In this document: positions 23,030 through 35,560 of the stretch, one piece after another | Layout of the letters: every line of letters begins with the position of its first letter | Numbering within the stretch: the stretch's first letter is position 1 | Assembly (NCBI GenBank): GCA_050084515.1 | Contig: CM114272.1 | Coordinates: forward strand, 16,740,001 to 16,804,000 | From: Blasia pusilla | Lineage: Eukaryota; Marchantiophyta; Marchantiopsida; Blasiales | Reading direction: 5' to 3' | Length of the DNA stretch: 64,000 bases | Made by a program: the position numbers and the translations under genes | Notes under the pieces: model-generated | Databases searched by the model: none | Seen by the model: the letters and a program-made list of their open reading frames with translations, nothing else | What the model was told of the DNA's origin: nothing

Positions 23030-25104
23030 CATGCTTACACGAGGTTGCACTGATCTTCATTCTTTCGACCAGAACAGTTTTCTGATGGATTGTATAACTA
23101 AACATTCCGGTCCTTGATAACTCTACCAGTAAAAGCCAGGTCAAGGAAAATTTGGAGATTTTATGTGGTGAGGGCATGGGATTTGTCTAATGTAAACTAG
23201 TATGGCACCCTAAAAAACGAGTTCTTGTTACAGGACAACCAAAAGAAGGGGTCTTATTAATAAGCTCCCAATATTACACGAATAAATTTTTATTTGTATA
23301 AGAATTTATGAGATGATTAGAGAATGTAGCCCTCCAAAATTTTATAAATTTTGGTATAGATTTTAATTTGAATTAGTCTTCAATATGCTACTGAGGAGAG
23401 ATGAGTACAATAGTATGAAAGCACAATCACTAATCAAAGAATAAAATTTATGCAAAAGATGAAAAATGTTCAATAAACAACAAAAAGGATACGATAAGAT
23501 AGACCCCATACAAATATGAGAATGAGCACTATTACGGATAATAGGAATTAGTAAGGTAGTCGTAAATAAAAAAGGTGTTTGAAGAAATTAATGATGTTGT
23601 ACATAAATTTAATTATTTTTTTATCCATAATATATGAAACATTTAGTTGTCACGTGTCAAAAAAAAAGTATTTACAAATAAAAAAACACTCTGCCATAAT
23701 AAAGATGGGATAGGAATAATGACGGCGAAACCTAAAGATGGTGACTAGATATGATTAAAAACAATTTAAACATGGTCACTACATTTGATTAGAGACTACT
23801 CAAAATAAAATTATTCATCCAGTATGGGACAAACCTAAATATTACATATTAATATGGGTATATTAAAGATAGGATGGGGTTAGAGAAATCATAAATCCTT
23901 TTTTCAAAACTAGGTAGATACGTGTGAGATTAGGGTAAAAGAGGACCAACAGTGAAAGAAGTTTCTACTAGTTTCTTCCATGGACTGTCGCCTTTATTCC
24001 TTTGTCCAAACGTTTATCCAGTGATTAATGAAAGAAATTCTGTAAGACACTTGCCGGGGAAAAATGGCACCTTTGGTCATTCCGTATATGGAACGGGCCT
24101 TAAGAAGCGAGGTTTGGAACATGTTTCTCCTCTATTTCCAAATCGTAGAGCCTCGCTTCTAGGAGGATCGAGGCGTGTCTTGTAGTTGCACAAGCAAGAC
24201 ACAAGTCTTTCTGTCGCATGAAGATGAATATCCAAACTCGGAAGGGGAAACGAATGCCAAACGGACTTGAGCATATAGGACTATCGGTCTAACAAACTTA
24301 GCAACTCTGAGGTTGCGAGGACCAGCGAGGCATGGTCCTCAACCCTAAACCCTTCAAAGCTCCACTGCCTCTGTGGCACAGAACGGAATATGAAGTCCTT
24401 TACCTCCCCTCCCTACTCAATTATACTCTAGTTCAGACAGGACGCTTCTGAATCGTAGTTTCTGAATAGTAGTCCAGTAACTCCAGTTGATGAAAGTCTT
24501 CCACTTCATGAGACAGTCTAAGACTTCCCCAGAAAACATTTGGTAGGATAAGGAAAGTGCGACAAAATATTAATGCACTTTGATTATAGGAAGGTCACAT
24601 TCTTATACGGAAAAAGTCCGTAAAGCAGATCTCGATGGGGTCAAGCCTATATGAGTCAGAAGTGACACGTCCTTGCAGAGACTTACACGTCCTCCATACT
24701 CTGATTAAGACCTCTCAACGAACTCGCTCCTTTGGCATTTGTGTGTGTGATACGCTCAACAAAGTCGTGCGTATACTTCACCGCGGTCCTGAATGGAAAC
24801 GAAACAATCAGCGTTGGGTCCGTTTCCAGTCCACCAACCCTTCGTTAATGCCCTTATAGTTTCAAGTATGTTTGTTTTTTCATGTAGAAAGTGATAGGAC
24901 GTAACGATAGGATGAATCCTATCACAAACGTAACAGAAGCAAAACAAGTCACGAAAGAAATTTCGATACTCGACCAGAAAATAAAGTTCCAGATAAGGAG
25001 ATGTGCACACGAGAACTTACTTTGAATTGGTCGCCCCCAATCGTTGTAAGTAATCGAATTCTTATAGTTACATGAGCTAAAAATTAACGTCCAGAGCATC
25101 ATGG
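23030..25104. other. Intergenic, AT-rich then mixed
   Basis: 23250-23940 is strongly AT-rich and includes a diverged copy (about 23645-23705) of the dispersed repeat seen at 17818. From 24000 the composition is balanced. A 10-bp inverted repeat AGAAGCGAGG/CCTCGCTTCT lies near 24105-24165. No supported gene. Confidence 0.35.
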
Positions 25105-25640
25105 AACTAGAACAAACCTCCAGAGTTTGGATTCAAATCATTGGAAATTTCAAGCCAGATTCCAGGTTTCGGGACGGTTATTCGGCATTTCCAATCGGGT
25201 GCTCGAACGATTTTCCGTTGTTGGAAGAGACGAGTTCACGGCATTTGCAATCAAAACAAAACTGACCTCCAACAGACAGACGTTTATAGAGAATTTGAAT
25301 CCTTATCCTTAGAAGTACCAGAAAACTGGAACGGTTATTCAGGGTTTCAAAAGGATGTGCAGAAGGCCAACAGATGAGAGCAGTTCCCGAACACAAATCT
25401 ACAAATTAAACAAAAACGACCTACCAAAGCCTTTGATATCATAGGAAATTTCATCCAAGAAAACTTGTTACGGATGGTTATTCACCGTCTTCAGATGGTT
25501 GCAGGAGACCGAGCAACTCATGTACAGCAAAACAAAAAAATGGCACACAAGCCTTCGGAATCTGAAGTCCCTCGCTTGGAAATTTCTGGCTGGAAATCTC
25601 GTTACGGACGGTTATTCATTCACCATTTCCACAAGGTAGT
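25105..25640. repeat. Degenerate tandem array, about 140-bp unit, four copies
   Basis: The motif ACGGWYGGTTATTC recurs near 25173, 25328, 25470 and 25602. Each time it is preceded by GGAAATTT/GAATTTGAA words and, further upstream, by an A-rich AACAAAA and CTCC/CCT segment. Spacings of about 155, 140 and 132 bp suggest an old tandem array that has drifted. A fifth weak copy may follow to 25790. Confidence 0.6.
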
Positions 25641-26735
25641 CCCGTAGCCTCCGCTAGTCGCTAACGTGGAGAGCAACAACTCCCGGACCGAAAACTGAAA
25701 ACAACTCCAGAACGACGCAAAACAGCCTTTCTTAATTTGAAATCGCGTAGGAGTCGGAATAGCCGGGAAAAAGCGCTTCCGAATTGAGGCTACATGTATG
25801 TAGCCGTCTATATATACTCCGCGGCGTGGGAGTCCGGAGCCAACGAGTCCGACCGGCGGACCGTCCTCTATCTCAGTTCGACGGCAAGGCCCCGCCAACT
25901 ACTTACCGGCGAATATTGCAAGCAATTATTCCTGCGGGTTATTTTGAAACGCAGTGTAAGAGACCACTTTTTCCCATCGGGAATTTACCTCTGTATCCAG
26001 AGGTTCTCGGAAACCTTGAAAACCTGTCCACCGGGGTTTCCCACGGACGCCGGTCGCCGTCGGGGCGTGTGAGGTTGCAGTGGAAGCCGGCGTCCGTAGA
26101 ACCCTTCATTCATTCCTCGGATGTTACGGCTGGCCCCCGCCCGAGGAGAGCTGCCCGGAGAGACTGCCCGGGAATGAGAATCGTTTCCTGTAACGACGGA
26201 TACGAGATGGGGGGAGGGAGATTTTCATTTTTTTTCCCGAGGGAGCATAGATTGAGGATGTGTGTGAGGGTTCAGTAGGCGACAATCGATCTGGGTGTGG
26301 AGTTCTCCACGGGATCGAGCCTGTCTGGTTCGCTGTTCCTTTGGGCTTTCGCAGTGATCGATTCGGCCGTGGAATGTAATCAGGAATGCTCCGAACTCCG
26401 GGCTTCTTCGCTTGCTGTGGAAAACGAGCTGGTCTGTGCGTGCAGGGCTTGCATTTACGGGTGCGGACAGGAATTTTGGTTGTCAGGGAGGAGGGGAATT
26501 GGAGCTTGTGGCATCCTGCGATTGCTTTGAATCGGCGATGGAGTGAATAGAGCCATCGGAATTCTCACATCTCACTACGACTTGTGGTCCCCTGTTTTGG
26601 GATTCCTCTTGCTCTGCGGAGACTTTACGCACTTTGCTATCATTCACGAGGGGATTTGAGTACTGGTGGCTTTAGAGAATCGAGTGAGGACTGAGTGATC
26701 ACTCGGCGGAGAGGGAACACATCGACAGATTTAAG
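25641..26735 (+). promoter_or_regulatory. Promoter and 5' leader region of the F-box gene
   Basis: GC-rich relative to the surroundings, with an SMC5-leader-like composition. Several open frames (longest 164 residues, 25784-26278) look like chance products of GC content and lack any family signature. TATATATACTCC near 25810 is a possible TATA element. Some of this stretch is probably transcribed 5' leader. Confidence 0.3.
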
Positions 26736-28185
26736 ATGGACTCGCTACCAAGCGAACTAAGTTCGCACATTCTGGCGCTTCTCGATTATCGCCATCTCGC
26801 CTCGGCTGCCAAAGGTTTTCTTCTTTGCTAGTACTCGCGGCTGTGCCTCGTATGTCTTGCGCTCATGCTGTCAAATTTAGTCAACAGATTTCGTACGAAG
26901 AAACCCCAGGTTAAAAGGTCAAATTTGACAACAGATTTCGTACGAAGAAACCCCAGGTTTCGTGTTCCATAGCTCTCTAGAACTTCATTGATGAGAGCAG
27001 ATATCTGTCCTTGTTTCTGAACGTATGGCTCTTGGACTCCTGCTTGATAATTGCTCGAGTGCCTGGGCCTGAATGCTGACTGACCACTGGCCGTGTTATG
27101 GAATACGAGATGTGGGGTGAGGCGAAATAGTCAATGCTGTGGGTCGCAGTGTGCAGGACTTGGAACAGATTGAGTAGTCAGGCGGAGTTATGGAAAATTC
27201 TCTACATACAAAGGTGGGGTCAGGATAAAGCTTCAAGGGTTATTCTCAGTAATTCCGTAAAGGGGGAGTCATGGAAAACTGCCTACGAAGTTGAAGACCG
27301 TTGTGATCGCATTGGCTCGTGAGTTCTCTCACCTTACTTCCTATACCGATGGCCTGCCGCCAGCCAGTTCTGTGGTCCTTGCCAGAAAACTTTTTGGTTG
27401 GTCTCAGTGAGGTTGATTGTGGGTTGAAGCTCGGTGGAGACTTCCTGACATGAACTCGAATTTTTGTGGCTAATTCATCCTTCTGGTTGTAATCTTTAAG
27501 TCCCGTTCCCCGTATCCTCAGGGTGCGGGACCTCTGCATGCACTCATGGATGCGTTATTTCTCCATGGGTGATTCTTAAGGAGGGATACAAACTGCTGCA
27601 TTTTATTAGACAAGTAGAATTATGGTTGATCTTTCGCATTTTCACCTCCTGTGGCAGTCTAAAGAAAGATGATGGTGGGTCAGCACAACAGCCTACCTAC
27701 CGAGGTTGTGGGTGCGTTCACCTGTGAGGAAAATTTCCCATTCGTGAACATCTCTGGAGTTTGGTGAATTGACCTCCTCCCATCATATGGACCGTGAGGT
27801 TTAGACACAGGGTTTCATCTTCTGGAAATAGTTGGATGTGTATGTTGGCTTTGCAAACCAGAAACTAATTGCGTGTGTTGAATGTGACAGAGGGACGGCC
27901 TTTGTGCGTGAAGGAGACTACTACTTCCTTGCGAAGAAAGGGCATTTGTTGCGGTTCTTGGGTTCGAGGAACGGTGCATCTGTTAACGGCACACAAAGTT
28001 CTAGTTCCAGACACTTGGAAGGTAATCACTCTGCAAAAACATCTACAGAATGCCCACGTACATCAGCTACAAGTGAGATGGAAGTAAAGACTTCTCGTGC
28101 TGGTCTCCTGGACAAGCTCATACAATTTGTTGCCGACCTGGGTAGTGAACATCATCGCATAACAAAGCGTGCTCGTGCAATATAA
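26736..28185 (+). CDS. F-box protein (middle exons unresolved)
   Basis: Substrate-recognition subunit of an SCF-type E3 ubiquitin ligase, inferred from the F-box only. Exon 1 (26736-26814) starts MDSLPSELSSHILALLDYRH and ends in phase 1. Exon 2 (27150-27318) supplies VCRTWNRLSSQAELWKILY; the two halves make a complete F-box of about 45 residues that would bind SKP1. A short third exon (about 27522-27568, VRDLCMHSWMRYFSM) fits in phase. The last exon lies within 27832-28185, ends GLLDKLIQFVADLG ... KRARAI and stops at 28185; its acceptor and the exon before it are uncertain. I do not recognise the substrate-binding part. Either a missing small exon or decay of the gene could explain the gap. 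Confidence 0.65.
26873..26959. repeat. 47-bp direct repeat in F-box intron 1
   Basis: CAACAGATTTCGTACGAAG plus AAACCCCAGGTT occurs at 26882-26912 and again, identical over 31 bp, at 26929-26959. Both copies are preceded by a TCAAATTT word. A recent tandem duplication with period 47 bp. Confidence 0.9.
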
Positions 28186-29603
28186 TCTTTGAGATTAGCT
28201 AGATTACCCAGGTACAATGCATCACACCAAGAGATTGCTACCGATTGCGTGTCCCATATTGAATCCCACCCACAAGGGACCATGAACTGATCGGAGCTAC
28301 CTGAGTATCGGAGAAACTCCTTGGAAACTGAATGAGCTAGCCACCGAAATTCAGGGCTGCAAGAGAATCCTGAACTATGTATATTACTTGTGTATAGGGT
28401 AGATTCGTGGTAGTTTTCTTCCTGTTTGCTCAGTGTACATGGTGGTGCTTTCTCTGTGTCCATATTTTCCTTCGTGTTTTCTAACTAGTGATCCAATAAC
28501 CATAATGTATTCCATGTACACAACTTTTTATGGCAAACACCGGTAGGGTGGATCCTCTTTCCATTTGCACGTTAAAGGGAATTCAGGGCATTTTACACTT
28601 CAATCCTTGAAGCCGGGTGGAAATCATCTGAGGTAATGCAAGCAGTGAATGGGGAATTGAAGCCTCAAACCTCAGAGATATCATGGAGAAAGTATTGAAG
28701 CTTCTTTTGAGGCACAGGCCCGTCCACTAAGCTTATTCGATAGTGTCTTGTTCTCCAATTGGAAACTTAAAATGTCATCTTGAAATATGTATCCAAGGAT
28801 ACGTATTTCATCCTTAAGATCAGCCGTCCATTATGTACAAACAAGGGCTGCATTCTCCAGGGCTCAGTTTTTAGAGTCCTGAACGCAGCTGGATTATCTG
28901 AAGCACAGAGTGCCTCGACAATCTGTGACACTATTTCATGGTCAGAAGCTGAGTACCATCGTTTATGAAATGTTGGGTGTGCAACCATCCTCCAGATCAG
29001 CCATCGATAATGTATCTTCCAAGCTCCTTTCTCTAAAACAAAGAACTCCACCCGATTGTTCCACTCTACCTGTAAACTTATGTACTCTGCTGATTACTAA
29101 TAAACCACATGACCTTACCCAACTCTTCCACCCTACAAGACTTGAATGGTAGTCCGAGTGTTCGTCTAGAGCTCAACCTCGTCACCCATGGGCTCACAAT
29201 GACGGCCTGCACGAGAAATAAACCCGGTAAACAAGTGTTAAGGAGACAGACCACTTGCTTCACTTTGCTCGCTACAACGTGTGACTATTTAGCGAGCAAG
29301 GTCCGAGAGGCACTAGGCAAGATGAAACATCTAGAATTGGTTGAAATTTCGTCACCCTGGCAATGAACCTGAAGATTGAGGGCCAGATGGTCCTCAACTT
29401 ACCGAATGTATACCAGCATTACGAAGCAGAAAGCAATTGATGAGAAGGATGTGCGTTAACATATGGTAACGAAATTTCTAGATTTCGTGAGGCGTTTGGG
29501 AGAGAGAATGGTCCAAATCAGAGTCGGAACAAAGCGAACGTACCCCAGATAGCACTGCTCGAATATAATGAGATGGTACTCCCTCGAAACGAAACGCGGG
29601 CTT
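28186..29603. other. Intergenic between F-box gene and SDHAF4
   Basis: Convergent 3' flanks of the two genes. A small palindrome GAAATATGTATCC/GGATACGTATTTC (28782-28809, one mismatch, 2-nt loop) is present. Open frames here, such as 28767-29051 (-), have no family signature. Confidence 0.4.
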
Positions 29604-29972
29604 TCAGAAATCAGAGCATCGGCCACCCTTTTCCCAGTCGCCATAACGAGTAGGCTCTGGACCTCTGGGTCCTCCGATCTCTCCAGTCTTTTCGTTGACA
29701 AATTCCCGTCCTTCTTCTGTACTCTCCACCGGCGCATCATCCTTGACAGCTTTCTCAGCATTCTCTGCAGGGGAATTCCTCTCTTGTTGCTCTTCCACTT
29801 CCTTGTTGCTGGGAGCAGCAAATGTCCTCAAAGACCCGACGCCCACAATCGCAGAAGCGAAACGCGAAGATCTAGAAAATACAGTGCGGGCTGATTCTCC
29901 CAGCAACTCCGAAACCGTAGACCCTACTCGGGAAACAGATCCCCCAGCAATCACGACTCTTCTCCCCGCCAT
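29604..29972 (-). CDS. SDHAF4: SDHAF4, succinate dehydrogenase assembly factor 4
   Basis: Mitochondrial matrix chaperone that binds the flavinylated SDHA subunit and promotes its assembly with SDHB in complex II. It is a single-exon frame of 122 residues. The C-terminal 26 or so residues, [18 protein letters not shown] followed by a GRCSDF end, are the family hallmark (DUF1674). The N-terminus, [17 protein letters not shown] with many Arg and Ser and no acidic residue for the first 20 or so positions, fits a mitochondrial presequence. The middle (about 55-90) is acidic and low-complexity, as in relatives. The start is the first ATG and total length is normal. It is divergently oriented to TIC20-I. 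Confidence 0.95.
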   Translation of the reverse strand: MAGRRVVIAGGSVSRVGSTVSELLGESARTVFSRSSRFASAIVGVGSLRTFAAPSNKEVEEQQERNSPAENAEKAVKDDAPVESTEEGREFVNEKTGEIGGPRGPEPTRYGDWEKGGRCSDF

Positions 29973-30630
29973 CTCTCTCTCTCCAGTCTATGCCCTGCGC
30001 TACACGATCCAGGGCACCGAGCTTGGCTTAGGCGTCGTTCTGAGAAGCTGTCGGGCACGTCCGATGACGAAGGCGCTGCGGACTGAAGAGAAGTCGAATG
30101 CGGAGAGACAGATAATACGCAATGAAATCCTCACAGAATCCAGGGCTTATCCCTCGTCCACAGGGACTCTCAGGCGTTTCGGATGAAGAGGACCTTGCAA
30201 ACCCAAGAAAAGCTCAAGCAGCAAACCCCATTTCTCTCGCTCAACTCTCCTCTCCTCCTGCGTAACTACAGTGAGACGGACACAGAGAGAAGAATGTGAG
30301 ACACAGGGAGAGGGGGAGATCGAGAGAGAGAGAGAGTGAAGGAAAGGACCGGTTAGTATTACCCAGTTCTTGTCATATTACGCTGACAGGATCTCCTAAA
30401 CTAAACCGATTGTCTCATCCAACGGCCCGACGCAGCCAGCGAGGGGATCCAGCGGTGGCCGAGTCCGAGCGGAGAGCTTAACTTGAGATAATGCGGCTGA
30501 TTAGCTTAGTGGGTCTACTTAGAGGAGCAGAAGGGGGATGGACCTTTTATAAAGCCCAGAATCTCACCCACGCGCTGAACAAGAGAGAGAAAGAGGGAGA
30601 GAGGGGAGAGAGGATTGGGGATCTCTGGAG
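29973..30630. promoter_or_regulatory. Shared divergent promoter region, SDHAF4 / TIC20-I
   Basis: 658 bp separate the two start codons. TTTTATAAAG at about 30545-30554 is a likely TATA box for TIC20-I. GA-rich tracts (30305-30340 and 30580-30615) resemble plant GAGA-type leader elements. ACGGCCCGACG near 30420 is a GGCCC-type motif often seen near housekeeping genes. No TATA box is evident on the SDHAF4 side. Confidence 0.5.
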
Positions 30631-32362
30631 ATGGCGTCCTGTGGATTGCTCGCGGGAGCGCAGGGCTTGGGTATTACTTCTGTGATCAGGTCAACGTGTA
30701 GTGGGGCGGTTGGCGGAGCTCCTCGCGGTTTGGGAAATGCGTTTTTGAAATTGGAGCGGAGTGCTGGTCGTCCAATTGCGTTGGCTCAGCTCAGCAGCAA
30801 TGGCAGCTTTTCTCGTGCAGGTACGGTTGGTCTTGTGAAGGAGACGCCGTCACGAGAGGTGTATGAATTCGCATGGAGGACGATTTGGCTGGATTTCATG
30901 CACATAGAAATTGCAGGCATTCGAAGAGTTTCAATTTTCCAGTTTAGTTGTATTGCTCATTCGGTGAGGAGTTTTCCCTCGGTTATGGCTCGCTGGCTCT
31001 TTCCTGAACCCTAAGGGATGCTCGCCGTGTCGATTGAGAGTCTGAATTCCGTTAATATCTGGCCCGTGGTCCCTCGGGTTCCCGACGGAGGAGATTGTGG
31101 ATTCATTCACTGCATCTCTTTCTCTCACCTCCTTCTCTTTGCTCCCTGTCGCTCTTCTGTCAGCCCACAAAATGTTTCAGTTTTCCATAAATTCCGAAAT
31201 GGGGACCGCAGGTCTACAGCGCTATTGCGTTCAGCAATTTTAGCAATTTCTTCACCGCTCTCCACAGCTTAGCTGATGGAGCTGGTGGTAGGTTGGCACT
31301 ATTGGGGTTTTACTTTACAATCTTCCTTGGAACTTGTAGTATTTCTGAGCTCCAACCTTGCGGCATTTCCTCTTGTGTTGCAGTTTTGAAACCGTTCTAT
31401 GTTTCCTCTTCCTTCCTGAGTTCTGCATGTTTTGACACTTCCCAACTAGTGATTTTTAAGCTCTATACTTGGAGCTACCTATTCCCCTTCTGGCAGTGAG
31501 GTCCCTGTCAGAAACATGCGCTGAGCCTTCAGTACATGGGTAATTTCATCTCTGGCCCCATAAACTCGAATGCACAAGGAAACGATACGATAGTTACGGC
31601 AGGTCTCTCCAACGACCTGATGCTTTTCTTACGAATTCGTTATAGGGTAGTGATAAGGTATGTTGATGACAAGAATTTGTACATTTTCCAAGTTAACTTT
31701 TTGGCGTCCTGTCAGGTTCTTTGTCTCAGCCCATCACGTTAGGGTGCTCCAGCTTCACCCAAGGAGATAGTGGAAGGTTGCACCAGATGTTAAGACCAAC
31801 TCTCTCACCCACAAGAAAAAGGCGTTCTATGAGCCCACAGGCATCAGCAGAAGATGTTCCTTCTTTCAAGGGGTTCCCGCCTATGACGGAGAAGCCCAAG
31901 TGGTTCTGGAGAATTCTAGCGTGTATCCCATATCTCATGCCTTTGAGTGAAACATGGATGTATGCAGAAACAGCTTACAGTCTTTTTGCCTTCCTGGAAG
32001 ATTATGAGTTCTGCACATATCCCTTCCTCATCCTGATTGGTTCTCTGCCAGGGTGGTTTCTACTCGCTTACTTCTTTGGGGCATACTTGGGAATTGTGCG
32101 TAATAATCGGTGGCCCCACTTTCTCAGATTTCATGTGGTCACAGGAATGCTCCTGGAGATTATTTTGCAGGTGATGGGCACTGTGAATGACTGGGTACCC
32201 CAGTCTGTGTACTGGGGTAAAATTGGAGCCCACTATTGGCTGGCCATTTCCACCGCTTTTCTGTTTATTGTTCTAGATTGCATACGATGTGCTTTGAGTG
32301 GCATGTATGCTGATGTACCCTTCCTGTCTGATGCTTCTTATATGCAGATACCATATGAATAG
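30631..32362 (+). CDS. TIC20-I: TIC20-I, chloroplast inner-envelope import channel subunit
   Basis: Core membrane subunit of the TIC translocon that passes preproteins across the inner chloroplast envelope. Two exons, 30631-30820 and 31716-32362, join in phase to 278 residues. Residues 1 to about 100 form a Ser/Arg/Gly-rich transit peptide with almost no acidic residues. The mature part starts around KPKWFWRILACIPYLMPL and holds four hydrophobic helices: LACIPYLMPLSE, YPFLILIGSLPGWFLLAYFF, FHVVTGMLLEIILQVMG and YWLAISTAFLFIVLDCIRC. It ends GMYADVPFLSDASYMQIPYE, a strongly conserved TIC20-I C-terminus. Exon 1 lies in the expected first-exon position for a transit peptide. Length is normal. Confidence 0.95.
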
Positions 32363-34196
32363 GTAGTTATTAAATCAAGAGAGCGATTAGATTTAAGAAG
32401 AGGAATATCTTTATTACACATGGTATCAGCAGGGCCAAGTTGCTCAAAAGAGTTTTGAATATTGACCATTTGTATCACTTATGCGAGATATTTTGAAATC
32501 ATTACCACCCATTATCACGCACAAAGAAGCTTTACTGTACGCCTTCATTTGTGTGAAAAATAAGCATAATGCACTGGATTTAAGTAACTTGATTGCTGGT
32601 TATGTCAATAAGGAATCAGCGATATTGGGTTCTTCTAATGAGTGGAAGTGTAGGATATGCTGCATGTTGCAAAGTTTATCCTTAATGGGTCCAACAGAAA
32701 GCCAGAGAGTGAGGGTGGAAAACATGTGTTCAGAATCCAGTAAACCCAGATCTGTGGGGTTGTCCATGTTGGCAGATGGTTTAAGTTTGACTTTCAATTC
32801 TTCCAGGGGAGGTGTGAAGTGTGTTGGGCAAGTGCTGATAACAGTACTGAATTTTCGTGATCTGGTGATTATGTTCATCTCTTTGACACGATATGGAACC
32901 CAATGGTCATGACATCGGCTGTCTTTTTGGAGTCACTCTTTTTCCCCAAGGTCAAGGAGAGGCGAGCTTAATTCACGCCCTGTGATTCTGATCATGTGAC
33001 TACATTTGTGAAGAGGAAAGTGGATTGCATGTAGACCAAGTATACATGGTCGAAGGATCCTGGCCTGGGTAAAGAAAACTGAGATTTTCCAACCTTATCT
33101 TGACTCTTAATAATGGATGTTGAGGATCATTTAATGGTGTTATGAGACTAGTGGTTGGCTGTGATCTGGGCTTTGTCCCTATGATTAGCACCCTTGTGAT
33201 AGGTCAGATGGTCATCACTCTACTACAGGTTTCAAATTGCAAGGCATCTCATTTAGGAAAACTAAGAATATCACAATGAACTTTGTAAGCCTTCTACATG
33301 ATGAAGTAGTTATGGTGGATAAGAATGAGAGACACTCTATCCGTTAAATAGTGCCAGTAGTAGACTTGTACCATTGACCTTGTGTCACAGTTGGAAGGTG
33401 CCAGTGGGGGTGAACTGGAAAAAGTTACCAAGGCACCATATTAAACTCTGATGTGGAGAGTGAGTGCTTACCATACAGATTGGTAGTGTCACCTAGTAGT
33501 TTCTGCTAATGGTCACGTAACTACACAATCTACCCTATGTAAATTAGAATCTTAAAGAACACCGCTTATGGTAGGGTCAACTAATACCAGCTGTGAGTTT
33601 GATCTGACTTCTCATTACTTGGATCTCCTGGTTGGATGGTTCTAGAATAATGGGAAGAGTTGCAGAAGGATGAAGAGGCAAAGAAATTACCCTATGTGAG
33701 GTGGGGCATACTACTCCAAGGGTGTAAGTGGTCAGCAACCAGTGTTAGTGGGGACTTTTAGGGGTTCCAGCTGAGACGCTGGACATCTAATTAGAAGTCT
33801 CTCCCCTGGAAGACATTAGAAACCAGTGCAGCAGCTTTGGGCTTTAAATCTAGCCTTATCAACATGGAAAGATGTCTGGTGACACCAGGTCAGCAATTTA
33901 AGTTTGAATCTTTGTTGTGTAAATTTCAGCAATGTGACCAATCATTTGATTGAGATCTCGTCACTCTGCGTGTCGCACGGTTTGAAGGAATTGGACTGCG
34001 TCCCTATCCTGCTCTTTCATTGAACAGCCTGTGTCCCAAACAGGATTCAATCCCCTGAAGGTAGTTTTGTGGAGTTTGGTGAAGAGTGTAGATGGAATTA
34101 AGAAAGTTCCTCTTTGGAAGCTAACCTTCAACTCCTGTCAGTCTACCAAGTTCAAAGACTCTTTTGCCCTATCATCTTTTCACACTCAAACACACC
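32363..34196. other. Intergenic downstream of TIC20-I
   Basis: 3' flank and unassigned DNA. TGGTATCAG at 32421-32429 looks like the tRNA-Met primer-binding site of Copia elements, but no LTR or polyprotein accompanies it. No gene supported. Confidence 0.35.
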
Positions 34197-34230
34197 AATA
34201 TGTTGAAATGTCGACACATTTCAACATATT
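34197..34230. repeat. Perfect palindrome, 15-bp arms
   Basis: AATATGTTGAAATGT (34197-34211) and its exact reverse complement (34216-34230) flank a CGAC loop. Confidence 0.9.
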
Positions 34231-35560
34231 TGAAGAGATTGTGGAAGGGAGGTATGCGAGGCGATTGCTTAAGCCCAAATTGTAGTTCGAGCTAGAGTTA
34301 GAGGTGTTGAAGAAACTTTATGAAGGGTTGCACATCAATTACTCGAAAAGCTAGCAAGAAATAATGTGAGAGATTGAATGAATGGAGTGACCTATTGTCC
34401 ACCAAACCTAGAAGGCCCATGGACTTTGATTTGCGAACAAACAAACCACAACCAAAACTCACAAAGAAATGATCTTTTACAAGCAATTTTTGTGATTGCA
34501 AGGATTCATAAGGTACTTGCACTTACGGGACTTGGATTTGAAACTCTTGTGGTGCTTGTTTCAATGCTTTAAGGGTGTGTGGTTTTTGCTTTGTCCACCT
34601 CATTTCCACACTCTTTCTTTACAATGTGGGTGATATAAGAACTTTGATGCTTCAAAGGATAAGTATAGTGCAAAAGAGCCTCGCCATGATATTAATGATA
34701 ATGTGCGGTTCTAAGGATATCCACAAAATTCTTTTTCCCTTGTTCATACAATAAAACCAAGATTGTGTTCGACACAAGGTGTCAATGGTTGTGATGATAA
34801 GCTATAAGCCCATGATGCATCATGTACGAGGGTGGGATTCTTTTTTAACTCTTACATTTCTCTAGAAAATTCTTGAAAATTTTCTCAAAGGCTCATGCGT
34901 TTATTTTACTTACTCCCAACTCAACAAATAAGAAATCATTATTTTTAATCTTAATCATTATTTTTATTTTTATCCGTGGTTACTTAGGGGCAAAGTGCGG
35001 GGAGAACCAGGGTTACGAGAAAACCTGACCCATTAAAAACATAAACGAAAAAAAGGGAAACTGGCCACCAATGAGTGTAGAGTATCATTAACCCGTTCAA
35101 AATTTGAAATCATGATTACCGCCCATAACATACCAAAGAGGTACCACTCCCCACACTTTCTAACCCGAGGTTGGGTTAGTTAGCCTTGGTCCTTCTTTGA
35201 AATCCTCCTGTAAATTAAATTTATATCTATTACAATGTCCACACTAGTGTGTAGGAAATTGTAGCACAATTGGCAACTCCTCCCCTGCGTAACAACAGAT
35301 TGTGCTTTCTAATCGGGCATGCAACCTCAATTTTGCTTAAATGTTCCTCACGGATTAACTCGACTTTCACACTACATGGCTTAACCCGAGGGTGAATATA
35401 AACGCCAAAAATCCATATCCATAATGTGAAAAACAAAATCATTGTTTTCCGTTAATCTTATCCCCATTGATTCTTATTGACCCGAATATTCATGAAGAAA
35501 CCGATAGATGTTGGAGCACAGCCGACAATTAGTCGTCTTTGTCGCTGTAGAGTCTTCTGG
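34231..35560. other. Intergenic, AT-rich
   Basis: No recognised gene or RNA. The 34990-35200 stretch contains GGTTACTTAGGGGCAAAGTG and GGTTGGGTTAGTTAGC words that look like LTR debris, but no element ends were found. Confidence 0.35.

Noticed and set aside
25784-26278. 164-residue plus-strand frame upstream of the F-box gene
   Set aside because: GC-rich leader DNA with overlapping frames and no recognisable domain.
32421-32429. TGGTATCAG, like a Copia primer-binding site
   Set aside because: No LTR end in front of it (the TIC20-I stop is 59 bp away) and no gag or pol after it; nine bases can occur by chance.
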